DNA of 64,000 nt from DATLMR01 sp964615905 (GCA_964615905.1 CAZTUB010000012.1:124001-188000), one strand, 5' to 3'. Shown: positions 33,433 to 42,722, counted from the first letter of the stretch. Notes: generated from the sequence alone by a model not told the origin. A program made the numbers and translations.

Positions 33433-34863
33433 ATGGCAAAAGAGAAAGTCCTCATTGTAGATGACGAGCAGATGGTCCGGTGGTCGCTCGTCGAAGCGCT
33501 CCGCATCTGGGGCTACTCTTCTGTCGAAGCTGAAACCGGTTCTGCCGCGCTCGCTACGTTCGACGCCGAGCAGCCTGCAGCCGTACTTCTGGATGTTAAC
33601 CTGCCGGACGGCTCCGGCCTCGACGTGCTTCGCGAGATCAAGCGCCGCCAGCCCGACGCCGTTGTCATCATGATAACCGGCAACGTGCTCGTGGCCGACA
33701 CCATAGCGGCCTTACGCGGCGGCGCTTACGATTTTATCGGCAAGCCTATTAACCTCGAAGAGCTTCAAGTGACGATCCGCAACGGCATCGAGGCTCAGTC
33801 GCTTCGCAAGGAGGTCAGGTCATTACGTCGAGAGCGCGCGCGCCAGTTCAGCTTCGACCAGATAGTCGGCGAATCTCCCGGCATGCGCGAGATGTTTCAG
33901 CTTGCGCGCAAGGTCGCCGAAAGCGAAGTCTCATCCGTTCTTTTGCAGGGCGAGTCGGGCACAGGCAAGGACATGGTCGCCAAGGCGATTCACTACAGCT
34001 CGCGCCGCGCCGACTCGCCCTTCGTCGCAATCAACTGCGCCGCGATCCCTGCGAACCTGATCGAATCGGAGCTGTTCGGATACGAGAAGGGCGCGTTCAC
34101 CGACGCCAAGGCGCGCAAAGAAGGTCTATTTGAGCAGGCCGAAGGCGGCACGCTTTTCCTGGACGAGATCGGCGAGCTTGAGCTGAATCTGCAAGCGAAG
34201 CTGCTTCGGGTGCTTGAAGAAGGCGTGTTCCGACGGGTCGGCGGGCTGAAAGACATCCCGCTCGACGTGCGAGTCATCGCGGCGTCGAATCGAGACCTCA
34301 AAGCCGAGAGTGAAGCAGGGCGTTTCCGCCTCGATCTTTATTATAGGCTCTCGGTCATACAAATAGACATTCCGCCTCTGCGCGAGCGGGGTGATGACGC
34401 CATTCTGCTTGCCGAGCGTTACATCGCGCACTTCAACGAGCGACTCCGCAAGCGCGTGCGCGGCCTCACGCCAGAAGTCACCGAAGTATTTCAGCATTAC
34501 GCCTGGCCTGGGAACGTGCGGGAGTTGCGAAACGTCATCGAGCGAGTGATGATCCTCGAAGACGCCGATATGATAACCACAACCTACCTGCCTCGCGGTC
34601 TCGCGCCGGGGGAGAATATAGGCGGGGCTAAAGCCGGCTCGTCGGATCGAGTAACCCGGCAGGAGCGCGCAGAGAGCGAGCCGCAACTGTTCCGGCTCCC
34701 GAATGAGGGGGTCGTTCTCGATGAGTTGGAAATGTCGCTCGTGCGCCAGGCCCTTGAGCGCAGCGGGGGCAACCAGACTCGCGCCGCAGAGCTGTTAGGC
34801 ATCTCGCGCGACCAGCTCCGTTATCGCATGAAAAGGATCGAAGGGACAGGTGTTTCAGAGTAG
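33433..34863 (+). CDS. NtrC-family sigma54-dependent response regulator
   Basis: A 476-residue activator. Receiver domain residues 1-115 (VDDEQMV, Asp54 in LLDVNLPDG, GKP with Lys). AAA+ domain about 145-385 with Walker A GESGTGKDMVAKA, the sigma54-contact loop GAFTDA (usual form GAFTGA), Walker B GGTLFLDEIGEL and the R-finger region. C-terminal Fis-type HTH with NQTRAAELLGISRDQLRYRM. It would open sigma54 promoters from distant enhancers. It sits in the middle of a region with many sigma54-type elements, which makes it the obvious candidate activator. No kinase is adjacent. Confidence 0.95.
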   Translation: MAKEKVLIVDDEQMVRWSLVEALRIWGYSSVEAETGSAALATFDAEQPAAVLLDVNLPDGSGLDVLREIKRRQPDAVVIMITGNVLVADTIAALRGGAYDFIGKPINLEELQVTIRNGIEAQSLRKEVRSLRRERARQFSFDQIVGESPGMREMFQLARKVAESEVSSVLLQGESGTGKDMVAKAIHYSSRRADSPFVAINCAAIPANLIESELFGYEKGAFTDAKARKEGLFEQAEGGTLFLDEIGELELNLQAKLLRVLEEGVFRRVGGLKDIPLDVRVIAASNRDLKAESEAGRFRLDLYYRLSVIQIDIPPLRERGDDAILLAERYIAHFNERLRKRVRGLTPEVTEVFQHYAWPGNVRELRNVIERVMILEDADMITTTYLPRGLAPGENIGGAKAGSSDRVTRQERAESEPQLFRLPNEGVVLDELEMSLVRQALERSGGNQTRAAELLGISRDQLRYRMKRIEGTGVSE

Positions 34864-35017
34864 CCTGATGCAACCGGTGATGGATGTCTTCCAGGCTCTC
34901 CGCCTTCTACCCCTCCTTTTACCATAATCTTCTCCTACCACTGCGGAATTCTCCGCTGCCGGCTGGTCATATTTCGCAACCCGGCCTGCTCATCTCTAGA
35001 ATTCAAGCACTTCAAGG

Positions 35018-35033
35018 CGGCACGGGCATTGCT
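35018..35033 (+). promoter_or_regulatory. Sigma54-type promoter of the USP pair
   Basis: CGGCACGGGCATTGCT matches GGCACG-N4-TTGCT, about 53 bases before ATG 35086. The best match of the set together with 20881 and 20717. Confidence 0.75.
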
Positions 35034-35085
35034 CTTTTTATAGCAGAGAGGTGAAAGCTGAACAGTTACATGGCGAGAACATATC

Positions 35086-36012
35086 ATGTTTATTAACCAC
35101 CGTATAAAGTTCGAGCGCATTCTTTGCCCCATCGACCATACGCCTGATTCGGGTGAAGCGTTGCGCTACGCCATCGCGCTGGCGAAATCCTACCGGGCGA
35201 AGCTGCTGGTGATGCACTGCACCCAGGCCTACGCGACGGCAAGCCCGATAGATCAGTATCATGTCAAAGAGAGCCTTCAAGATTTGATTGCGAAGCACAC
35301 TCACTTCCCTTCAGCCCCTCTCGATGCGGAGGTCATTGTCATAGAAGGTGACCCGAAAGCCGCAATCGCGCGCGAGGCGGCAGAGCGGCGGATTGATCTC
35401 ATAGTCATGCGCTCGCGCCGGAGCCGGTTCGCGGTAGCGCTGCTCGGCTCGACTGCCGAGACGGTCTGCCGCATAGCGCCCTGCCCCGTCTTGATTACCC
35501 ATCCAGGTGAACAGGAGTGGGCGGGGATTACGACGAATGAAATAGATCTACGGCGCGTGCTCGTAGCCCATGATTTTTCGAGTGATTCGGAGCTTGCGCT
35601 TTCTTATGGGCTTTCGCTCGCGCGGGAATATCAAGCTGAGCTTCACCTGCTTCATGTCTTGCCGCATCGCACAAGGTCTGAAGCGCCTGAGATAGCGCTG
35701 TTGCCGCTGAGCGCCGGTACGGCCTTTGATGAAGCTGCCGACCGCCTCCGTCGCGCCGTGCCTGAAGAGACTTACCTGTGGTGCGAAGTAAAACACGGAT
35801 TGCGCGAGGGCCACCCTTACCGCGAAGTGCTTGATTATGCCCAGGAGCAACAGATCGACGTGATCTGCATGGGCGCGAGCGGCACTGGATTCGGTATGCA
35901 CGCACTATTCGGCTCGAACGCAGACCGCGTGCTGCGCCAGGCTCCCTGCCCGGTTCTGATCGCGCGACCGCTCAAGCCTGTCATAGCCTTGCCTGCCGTC
36001 GCACAGGCTTAA
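35086..36012 (+). CDS. Universal stress protein, two USP domains, first without ATP loop
   Basis: A 308-residue USP of a different subgroup, opening FERILCPIDHTPDSGEALRY. Domain 1 ends MRSRRSRFAVALLGS, where the two leading Gly of G-xx-G-x9-GS are replaced, so it probably does not bind ATP. Domain 2 ends GASGTGFGMHALFGS and keeps the loop. The asymmetric pair could act as a regulatory dimer in one chain. First gene of an operon with the single-domain USP and a flavin-binding protein. Confidence 0.9.
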   Translation: MFINHRIKFERILCPIDHTPDSGEALRYAIALAKSYRAKLLVMHCTQAYATASPIDQYHVKESLQDLIAKHTHFPSAPLDAEVIVIEGDPKAAIAREAAERRIDLIVMRSRRSRFAVALLGSTAETVCRIAPCPVLITHPGEQEWAGITTNEIDLRRVLVAHDFSSDSELALSYGLSLAREYQAELHLLHVLPHRTRSEAPEIALLPLSAGTAFDEAADRLRRAVPEETYLWCEVKHGLREGHPYREVLDYAQEQQIDVICMGASGTGFGMHALFGSNADRVLRQAPCPVLIARPLKPVIALPAVAQA

Positions 36013-36035
36013 TGAGTGTTTCAAGGAGAATTGAT

Positions 36036-36509
36036 ATGAAAATACTTCTAGCAATAGACGGCTCTTCGTTCAGCGACGTGGCTGTCGCCGAAGTTGCGGG
36101 CAAGCCGTGGCCCGCAAATAGCGAGGTGAAGATCATTTCCGTAGCCGAACCTCCTCACCTTCCGGTGGTCGAGGACTGGGGTCCAGCCGACAACTACTAT
36201 GAAGAGATGGAGAAACACGCGGAAGAGCAGGCGCAAAGGATCGTCAGCCAGGCTGCCAATGAGCTTCGGCTCCGGCAGGGCGCGGGCCTGCTAATCACGA
36301 CCGAAGTCATCGTAGGTCATCCGAGATACGCCATCACGGATGAAGCTGAGCGATGGGGCGCTGACTTGATAGTGCTCGGCTCACACGGCTATCAAGGGCT
36401 GAAGAGGCTCTTGCTCGGATCGGTCTCACAGGTCGTCGCCTCGCATGCGAGATGTTCGGTCGAGATAGTCAGAGAGAGGCAGGCTTTGCAAGCGCAAACC
36501 TCGGCTTGA
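36036..36509 (+). CDS. Single-domain universal stress protein
   Basis: About 157 residues with one USP domain: MKILLAIDGSSFSDVAVAEV and ATP loop GSHGYQGLKRLLLGS. It resembles either half of the two-domain USPs at 13.5 and 31.4 kb. ATG 36036 follows AAGGAGAATTGAT. An in-frame start at 36012 overlaps the previous stop but has no ribosome site. Second gene of the operon from the sigma54-type promoter at 35018. Confidence 0.92.
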   Translation: MKILLAIDGSSFSDVAVAEVAGKPWPANSEVKIISVAEPPHLPVVEDWGPADNYYEEMEKHAEEQAQRIVSQAANELRLRQGAGLLITTEVIVGHPRYAITDEAERWGADLIVLGSHGYQGLKRLLLGSVSQVVASHARCSVEIVRERQALQAQTSA

Positions 36510-36554
36510 CGCTATCGTCCGTCTCGTTGGAACCGGTGGTTGAAGGGGTTTCTA

Positions 36555-36998
36555 ATGATAGAACATCTGAGCGATGAACAAACGCGCGCGCTGCTCAGCG
36601 AGTGTCGCATCGGGCGGCTGGGTTGCGTAGCTGACGGCGGACCTTACGTGGTCCCCATCAACTATGTGTTTGACGGCAAAAACATTTACGCGCATTCATT
36701 GCCCGGTCGGAAGATCAACGCCGTGCGTGAAAACCCGCGAGTCTGTCTTCAAGTGGACGAGATCAAGGATCCGTTCTACTGGCGCAGCGCCATTGCCTTC
36801 GGTCGCTATGAAGAAGTTACTGACGAAGCGGAGCGCGCCTGGGCGGTGGGTCGGCTGCTTTCACGCTTCCCTAATCTGACCCCCGTCGAGTCCGTTCCAG
36901 TGCACGACGGGCAGTCTTCGGTGATTGTATTTCGCATTCGCGTGGAAGAGGTGAGCGGCGTCGCCGAAGATTCAAGCACGCACTCTGCTCGCCGTTGA
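36555..36998 (+). CDS. Pyridoxamine 5'-phosphate oxidase family (NimA-like) flavin protein
   Basis: About 147 residues with a split-barrel flavin-binding fold: LSECRIGRLGCVADGGPYVV, INYVFDGKNIYAHSLPGRKI, NPRVCLQVDEI. This matches the NimA/pyridoxamine-oxidase-like family, whose members bind FMN or F420 and may reduce nitro compounds. Such genes commonly sit with USPs in anaerobic stress regulons. ATG 36555 has an AGGGG site. Function in this cell unknown. Confidence 0.87.
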   Translation: MIEHLSDEQTRALLSECRIGRLGCVADGGPYVVPINYVFDGKNIYAHSLPGRKINAVRENPRVCLQVDEIKDPFYWRSAIAFGRYEEVTDEAERAWAVGRLLSRFPNLTPVESVPVHDGQSSVIVFRIRVEEVSGVAEDSSTHSARR

Positions 36999-37111
36999 TT
37001 GCAGAGGCGACCGGCTCGCAGTACAATCCGGGGAAGGTAGGGTGCCCTGGTGGCTGTTATAAATGAGACCTCTTTGGGCCAGCCACATCAATCCTAGATT
37101 TGCGATCACGG

Positions 37112-39088
37112 ATGGCGGAAAAGGACACTCAAATGGAAGAACCTCACGTCTCTGAGCGGTCGGAGGCCGAGAGTGAGATCACAAGTGGCCTGAGCGACGA
37201 AAAGATGCTGCGCGATAGTCTAGCGCAGATGGCCAGCGTTATCGGCTCGGCCATGGACGCCATCATAAGCATCGACGGTGAGCAACGCATCGTGCTCTTC
37301 AACGCGGCCGCCGAGAAGATGTTTGGCTACCCGGCTGCGGATGCCATAGGACAGCCGGTTGACCGCTTTATCCCGGAACGGTTCCGCCACGCGCACACAG
37401 AACACGTCAATAATTTCGGTCGGACGAATATAACCAAGCGCTCTATGGGGTCGTTGGGCGCTATCTTCGGGCTGCGGCGCGACGGCGAGGAGTTCCCTAT
37501 CGAAGCCTCCATCTCACAAGCCGAATCCAATGGACGCAAGCTCTACACGGTAATAATCCGCGACATTACCGAGCGTAAGCGAACTGAAGTTCAATTGCGC
37601 GAGCAAGCCGCATTGCTCGACCAGGCGCAAGACGCCATCCTCGTGCGAGACCTCGAAGACCATATACTGTTTTGGAACCATGGGGCCGAGCGAATATACG
37701 GGTGGTCATCGGATGAAGTTATTGGCAAAAAGGTTCGAGGCATTATCTACAAAGCGAGCTCGGATCAATACGACAAGGCGAAGCAACTGCTGCTTGAAGA
37801 TGGGGAATGGCAGGGCGAGTTGCCCCAGATGACCAGGGATGGCAGAGAGATCATCGCACAGAGCCGCTGGACGCTTGTGCGCGATGATAAGGGCAATCCA
37901 AAATCTGTGCTGGTCATCAACACGGATGTGACTGAGAAGAGGAAGATCGAATCTCAATTCCTGCGGGCACAGCGCCTGGAGTCGATAGGCACGCTTGCAG
38001 GCGGCATGGCACACGACTTCAACAATATTCTTTCGCCTATATTGATGGCGATACGAATGCTTCAATTGAAATTCCCGGACGAAGACAGCCAGCGATTGCT
38101 TGCGATGCTTCAAGCGAGCGCCGAGCGTGGCGCGGGGCTGGTCAAGCAGGTGCTTTCGTTTGCCAGGGGCGTAGAAGGCGAGCGCGTAATACTTCAACCG
38201 CGCCACGTAATTAAAGAGATAGTGAAGATACTCAAAGACACGCTGCCCAAATCAATCCAGGTTGAATCTAACGCGCCACAAGACCTGTGGACGGTGGCGG
38301 GCGACGCGACACAAATTCATCAGGTGCTGATGAATTTCTGCGTGAACGCCCGTGATGCCATGCCCGACGGAGGCACGCTCACGATCGAAGCTGAGAATGT
38401 GCACATTGATGATAACTATGCCCGCATGAACCTAGATGCCAAGCCCGGTCGCTTCATTCTCATTACAATCTCAGACACCGGCGTCGGCATCCCTCCCGGC
38501 GTCGTTGATAAGATATTCGAGCCTTTTTTCACGACAAAAGAGCACGGTAAAGGCACGGGCCTCGGCCTGTCTACGGCTATGGCCATTGTCCGAAGTCACG
38601 GCGGGTTCATCACAGTCTATAGCGAGATGGGGCGAGGGACACAGTTCAGAATCCATATTCCGGCGATTGAAGCGACCAGCAGCGGCCAGGCTGAGGAGGC
38701 ACAAGCGGAACTGGCGACCGGGCATGGCGAACTGATTCTCGTAGTAGACGACGAAGCGGCCATTCGTGAGATCACAAAGGGGACGCTCGAGACTTATGGT
38801 TACCGCGCGATAACCGCAAATGACGGCACAGAGGCTGTGGCTCTGTATGCGCAGTACAAGGATGAGATCAAAGTTGTGCTGACCGACATGATGATGCCGT
38901 ACATGGACGGCCCCGCGACGATACGCGCGCTGCAAAAACTGAATCCGCAGGTCAGGGTAATCGCAAGCAGCGGGCTTACAGATAACACAAGGGCCTCGGA
39001 AGCGGCCAGCGCCGGGGTAAAGATTTTTTTGTCTAAACCATACACGGCGGAAAAACTCTTGAAGGCGATTCGAGAGCTGCTCGGTTAA
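37112..39088 (+). CDS. Hybrid sensor histidine kinase with two PAS domains
   Basis: About 658 residues. PAS domain near 30-150 (MDAIISIDGEQRIVLFNAAA, FIPERFR), second PAS with PAC near 155-275 (AILVRDLEDHILFWNHGAER), HisKA with the phospho-His in LAGGMAHDFNNIL (around residue 300), HATPase with NAR, DTGVGIP and GKGTGLGLST, and a receiver domain at the end with Asp in VVLTDMMMPYMDG. No membrane segment, so the signal is cytoplasmic. AHDFNN kinases often serve NtrC-family regulators. The one at 33.4 kb is the natural candidate partner. The start has no strong ribosome site. Confidence 0.93.
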   Translation: MAEKDTQMEEPHVSERSEAESEITSGLSDEKMLRDSLAQMASVIGSAMDAIISIDGEQRIVLFNAAAEKMFGYPAADAIGQPVDRFIPERFRHAHTEHVNNFGRTNITKRSMGSLGAIFGLRRDGEEFPIEASISQAESNGRKLYTVIIRDITERKRTEVQLREQAALLDQAQDAILVRDLEDHILFWNHGAERIYGWSSDEVIGKKVRGIIYKASSDQYDKAKQLLLEDGEWQGELPQMTRDGREIIAQSRWTLVRDDKGNPKSVLVINTDVTEKRKIESQFLRAQRLESIGTLAGGMAHDFNNILSPILMAIRMLQLKFPDEDSQRLLAMLQASAERGAGLVKQVLSFARGVEGERVILQPRHVIKEIVKILKDTLPKSIQVESNAPQDLWTVAGDATQIHQVLMNFCVNARDAMPDGGTLTIEAENVHIDDNYARMNLDAKPGRFILITISDTGVGIPPGVVDKIFEPFFTTKEHGKGTGLGLSTAMAIVRSHGGFITVYSEMGRGTQFRIHIPAIEATSSGQAEEAQAELATGHGELILVVDDEAAIREITKGTLETYGYRAITANDGTEAVALYAQYKDEIKVVLTDMMMPYMDGPATIRALQKLNPQVRVIASSGLTDNTRASEAASAGVKIFLSKPYTAEKLLKAIRELLG

Positions 39089-39206
39089 CATCTCACCAGT
39101 TTTACCTCTCCGTAGTCACTCAGTATTTTCCCCAGCCGTTGCGAGAATCTACGCACACGTGGCTGCCAGAACGGCCATTAACACTCCAATTTAAGCCAGC
39201 CTCAAA

Positions 39207-39222
39207 GGGTATGCGGATTGCG
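39207..39222 (+). promoter_or_regulatory. Sigma54-type promoter of alcohol dehydrogenase/NRAMP-like operon
   Basis: GGGTATGCGGATTGCG keeps GG-N10-GC and TTGC but has GGTA rather than GGCA. 39 bases before ATG 39262. Confidence 0.5.
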
Positions 39223-39261
39223 AATACCTATTTTTGCAAGAGTATCTGTTGGAGGTATGAG

Positions 39262-40326
39262 ATGGACAAGATGCGAGCCAACGTGTTTTACGGCGTGAAT
39301 GAGTTTCACGTCGAGGAAGTGGAAAAGCCGCGCGCCGGTGTCGGCGAAGCGGTGATCCGGGTCACGCTCACAACAATCTGCGGAACCGATCTTCACATCG
39401 TGCGCGGAGAGTATCCAGTAAAACCGGGGCTAATTATAGGGCACGAGCCGGTGGGCGTAATCGAAGAGCTTGGCCCCGGTCTGGTCGGGTATGAGATAGG
39501 CGACCGGGTGCTTGTAGGCGCTATCACTCCTTGCGGCCAGTGCCGCGCCTGTCTTTCGGGTCAGCTTTCGCAGTGCGGTCGCGGCGGAGGCTATGAAGCC
39601 ATCGGCGGCTGGCGCTTTGGCAACACGATAAACGGCGCGCAGGCCCAGTATCTGCTTGTGCCCAACGCGCAGGCGAACCTCGCAAAGATACCTGACGGGC
39701 TGACGGACGAGCAGGTAGTCCTGCTTGCAGACATCGCCTCGACAGGTTTCAGCGGAGCCGAATCGGGTGGTGTGCGTATAGGCGATTCTGTAGTTGTCTT
39801 CGCGCAAGGCCCTATCGGGTTGTGCGCGACAGCGGGCGCAAAGTTGATGGGAGCCTCGCTCATCATCGGAGTCGATGGAGATGAAAACCGGCTGGCGATG
39901 GCGCGGCGCTTGGGAGCCGACGTTGTGCTCGATTATCGCGAGGTGGATGTTATTGCAGAAGTGAAGCGGCTGACCGGCGGAGGCGCAGACGTAACAATCG
40001 AGGCGCTCGGCACACAGCAGACTTTCGAGAACGCGCTCCGCAGCCTCAGACCCGGCGGGATGCTTTCGAGTCTCGGCGTCTATTCCGGCAAGCTCCAGGT
40101 GCCTTATGACGCCTTCGCTGCTGGGCTTGGCGATTATCGCATAGTGACGACACTCTGCCCCGGCGGCAAAGAGCGAATGCGGAGATTGATGGAAGTTGTA
40201 AGGGCTGGCCGCGTTGACCTCACGCCGCTTCTCACACACACCGTATCGCTTGAAGAGATTGCCGAGGGGTATAGAATCTTCGGAGAACGGCTCGACGGGG
40301 TGCTCAAGGTAGCCGTAAGGCCGTAA
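39262..40326 (+). CDS. Zinc-dependent medium-chain alcohol dehydrogenase
   Basis: About 354 residues. Catalytic zinc site CGTDLHIVRGEYP with GHEPVGVIEELGP, structural zinc site CGQCRACLSGQLSQC, and a Rossmann domain around VVVFAQGPIGLCATAGAKL with an acidic VDGDENRL that suggests NAD(H). The family reversibly oxidises alcohols. The sequence type is close to NAD-dependent threonine or secondary alcohol dehydrogenases, but the substrate is not predictable. ATG 39262 follows GGAGGTATGAG. A longer frame from 39139 would cover the promoter. It precedes the NRAMP-like gene by 5 bases. Confidence 0.9.
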   Translation: MDKMRANVFYGVNEFHVEEVEKPRAGVGEAVIRVTLTTICGTDLHIVRGEYPVKPGLIIGHEPVGVIEELGPGLVGYEIGDRVLVGAITPCGQCRACLSGQLSQCGRGGGYEAIGGWRFGNTINGAQAQYLLVPNAQANLAKIPDGLTDEQVVLLADIASTGFSGAESGGVRIGDSVVVFAQGPIGLCATAGAKLMGASLIIGVDGDENRLAMARRLGADVVLDYREVDVIAEVKRLTGGGADVTIEALGTQQTFENALRSLRPGGMLSSLGVYSGKLQVPYDAFAAGLGDYRIVTTLCPGGKERMRRLMEVVRAGRVDLTPLLTHTVSLEEIAEGYRIFGERLDGVLKVAVRP

Positions 40327-40331
40327 TACAG

Positions 40332-41648
40332 ATGGAGAAGCCGACGCAAGAGACAGCAGAAGCAGCCCGGCTCGTGAAAAAACATGGAAAGCTGCGCCGC
40401 TTCTTCTCTGATCTCGGCCCCGGCCTTATAACGGGCGCGGCCGACGATGACCCGTCTGGCGTCTCAACCTACTCGGTCGCCGGCGCGTCGTTCGGCTTCG
40501 GGCAGTTGTGGACGCCGATCTTCTCATTCCCTCTAATGTCCGCCGTGCAGTTGATGTGCGCGCGGCTCGGCCTGGTGACGGGATTAGGGCTGGCAGGAGT
40601 CATCAGAAAACGCTACTCGCGCCGGGTACTCTGGAGCGCATGCGCGCTGCTCGCGGTTGCGAACACCTTCAACATCGGGGCCGATCTTGGAGGGATGGCT
40701 GCGGCGATGGAGATGATGACAGGGCTGAGGGCATACATCTGGCTACCGCTGTTCGCCGCTTTGATCATCGCCTTGCTAATTTGGTCGAGCTACAGATTTA
40801 TCGCGCGCGCGTTCAAATGGCTCACGCTCGTGCTGTTCGCTTATGTCGCGGCCGCCTTCCTCGCGCACCCGGACTGGGGGAGCGTCTTGCGAGCCACTCT
40901 TGTGCCCCACGTAGAGTGGAACGCCCGCTATCTCGCCACCTTCGTCGCGGTGATGGGCACGACCATCTCTCCTTATCTCTTCTTCTGGCAGGCAGCCGAG
41001 GAAGTGGAAGAGGAACGCGCGATGGGGCGGCTCAGCTTGCATGCCCGGCGCGGGGCTACCGACGAGGAGTTGAGGGCGGCGCGTGCTGATGTGCTGACGG
41101 GAATGGCTTTCGCGGGCGTCGTCATGTACTTCATCATTCTGACGACGGGCGCGACTCTGCATGCTTCCGGGCGGCACGACATCGAAACGGCCGCGGAGGC
41201 GGCCGAGGCATTACGCCCTCTCGCGGGAGATGCTGCCTATTTACTCTTTACACTTGGGCTGGTCGGAACAGGGATGCTGGGCGTGCCCGTGCTTGCCGGG
41301 TCGGCCGCTTATACTATAGCTGAAGCCATGCACTGGCGCGGGTCGCTCAACGACCGGCCACACCTCGCTCGGAAGTTTTACGCGGTGCTTGCGGCGGCTG
41401 TCATTCTTGGTCTCGGGCTCGATTACCTGGGACTCAATGCAGTGAAGATGCTCTTCTGGGCCGCGGTGCTCAACGGAGTGCTTGCGCCTCCTCTCGTCGC
41501 GCTAGTCACTCTCCTGACGAGCGACCCGAAGGTGATGGGGAATCGAGTCAACTCACCTGTGCTTCGCTGGCTCGGCTGGGTCACGGCCACCGTCATGTTC
41601 GCCGCGAGTGCGGTAATGATCTTTCTATGGTTAAAGACCGCGCTCTAG
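40332..41648 (+). CDS. NRAMP-family divalent metal transporter, Mg2+-type subgroup likely
   Basis: A 438-residue protein with about eleven membrane helices. In helix 1 the classical DPGN is replaced by DDDPSGVSTYSVAG, and in helix 6 the transition-metal Met is absent (GTTISPYLFFWQAAEEVEEE). These changes mark the NRAMP-related branch thought to carry Mg2+ rather than Mn2+ or Fe2+. Assignment to that branch is by motif only. Co-transcribed with the alcohol dehydrogenase. Confidence 0.87.
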   Translation: MEKPTQETAEAARLVKKHGKLRRFFSDLGPGLITGAADDDPSGVSTYSVAGASFGFGQLWTPIFSFPLMSAVQLMCARLGLVTGLGLAGVIRKRYSRRVLWSACALLAVANTFNIGADLGGMAAAMEMMTGLRAYIWLPLFAALIIALLIWSSYRFIARAFKWLTLVLFAYVAAAFLAHPDWGSVLRATLVPHVEWNARYLATFVAVMGTTISPYLFFWQAAEEVEEERAMGRLSLHARRGATDEELRAARADVLTGMAFAGVVMYFIILTTGATLHASGRHDIETAAEAAEALRPLAGDAAYLLFTLGLVGTGMLGVPVLAGSAAYTIAEAMHWRGSLNDRPHLARKFYAVLAAAVILGLGLDYLGLNAVKMLFWAAVLNGVLAPPLVALVTLLTSDPKVMGNRVNSPVLRWLGWVTATVMFAASAVMIFLWLKTAL

Positions 41649-41718
41649 CAACTCGTTAGTGCAGTGCATTGCGAACCGTCGGGCGACATCTGCTTATTTC
41701 AGGCCCTTCTCGGAATCT

Positions 41719-41736
41719 GCGCCTTCGCCAAGGCGC
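41719..41736 (+). terminator. Hairpin after the NRAMP-like gene
   Basis: GCGCCTT and AAGGCGC form a 7-bp stem with a 4-base loop about 70 bases past the stop. There is no T-run, so termination strength is uncertain. Confidence 0.4.
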
Positions 41737-41842
41737 CGGGCAGAGGTTAGTGTATGAACAATAAAGAAATTTTGATCTGCTACGGTGGCTCCGGTTGGGC
41801 GAAATGTCCGGTCGAGGTTGTACGCTCAAGGGGGGCCGCGTG

Positions 41843-42700
41843 ATGTGGGCAACGTTCACTATAGCGGGCGTCGGCCTTATCTTCGTCGGACTCGGGCTGG
41901 CAATCTGGCTCGGTTCGACTCGCTGGGACCGCAAGACAAGTCGCCTTGTTGAGAAGGTGTCCCAAACAACCGGTTGGGGAGAGTTAAAGAGAGTCGACTT
42001 CAAACAGCTCGACCAGCTTCCGGCCCCGGTCGCAAGATATTTCCGGCTGGCGCTCAAGGAAGGGCAGCCCTATATCCGCTCCGCTCGCGCTACCCAGTTA
42101 GGCGAGATTCGTCTTCGTGAGACAGACGATAAGTGGCGCCCGTTCGAGGCAGAGCAGTACTTTTCTTCCCTGCCGCCTGGCTTTGTCTGGGACGCCAGTA
42201 TTCGCATGGCTCCCTTGATGAATGTGCGCGTGCGCGATGCATACGTTGCCGGACAGGGCTTGATGCAGGCGCAGATTCTATCGCTCGTATCGATGGTCGA
42301 TGATCGCGGCAAGGCCGAACTTAACGCTGGCGCTCTGCAACGATACCTGGCCGAGGCGGTCTGGTTCCCGACCGCACTTCTTCCAGGTGAAGGAGTAAGG
42401 TGGAGTCCGATAGACGAGAGCTGCGCGCTTGCTACGTTGACCGACTCCGGCACAACGGTCTCTTTGGAGTTCCGCTTTAACGACTCTGGTGAAGTCACAG
42501 GAGTCTTTACGCCCGGACGATTTCGAGCAGTAGATGGGAAATACGAGTTGACGCCGTGGGCCGGTCAATTTGCCAACTATCAGGAAAGAGCCGGCATGCG
42601 GATCCCACTTGACGCGAGCGTAGAGTGGCACCTGGCTACGGGAATTTTTAACTGGTGGAGAGGCCGAATCGTTGAAGTCGAGTATGATTTCGCGCGGTGA
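41843..42700 (+). CDS. DUF6544/DUF6920-like membrane-anchored protein
   Basis: About 285 residues. One N-terminal membrane helix (MWATFTIAGVGLIFVGLGLA) is followed by a soluble domain with LPAPVARYFRLAL, ARATQLGEIRL, FVWDASIRM and EYDFAR near the end. I associate this wording with a family annotated as DUF6544/DUF6920, common in soil bacteria, function unknown. I take ATG 41843 with an AGGGGGG site rather than the longer frame from 41795. Confidence 0.75.
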   Translation: MWATFTIAGVGLIFVGLGLAIWLGSTRWDRKTSRLVEKVSQTTGWGELKRVDFKQLDQLPAPVARYFRLALKEGQPYIRSARATQLGEIRLRETDDKWRPFEAEQYFSSLPPGFVWDASIRMAPLMNVRVRDAYVAGQGLMQAQILSLVSMVDDRGKAELNAGALQRYLAEAVWFPTALLPGEGVRWSPIDESCALATLTDSGTTVSLEFRFNDSGEVTGVFTPGRFRAVDGKYELTPWAGQFANYQERAGMRIPLDASVEWHLATGIFNWWRGRIVEVEYDFAR

Positions 42701-42705
42701 TGCCG

Positions 42706-42722
42706 GCGGGTCCCAGACCCGC
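42706..42722. terminator. Hairpin between convergent genes
   Basis: GCGGGTC and GACCCGC form a 7-bp stem with a 3-base loop, exactly in the 23-base gap between two convergent stop codons. Confidence 0.6.
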
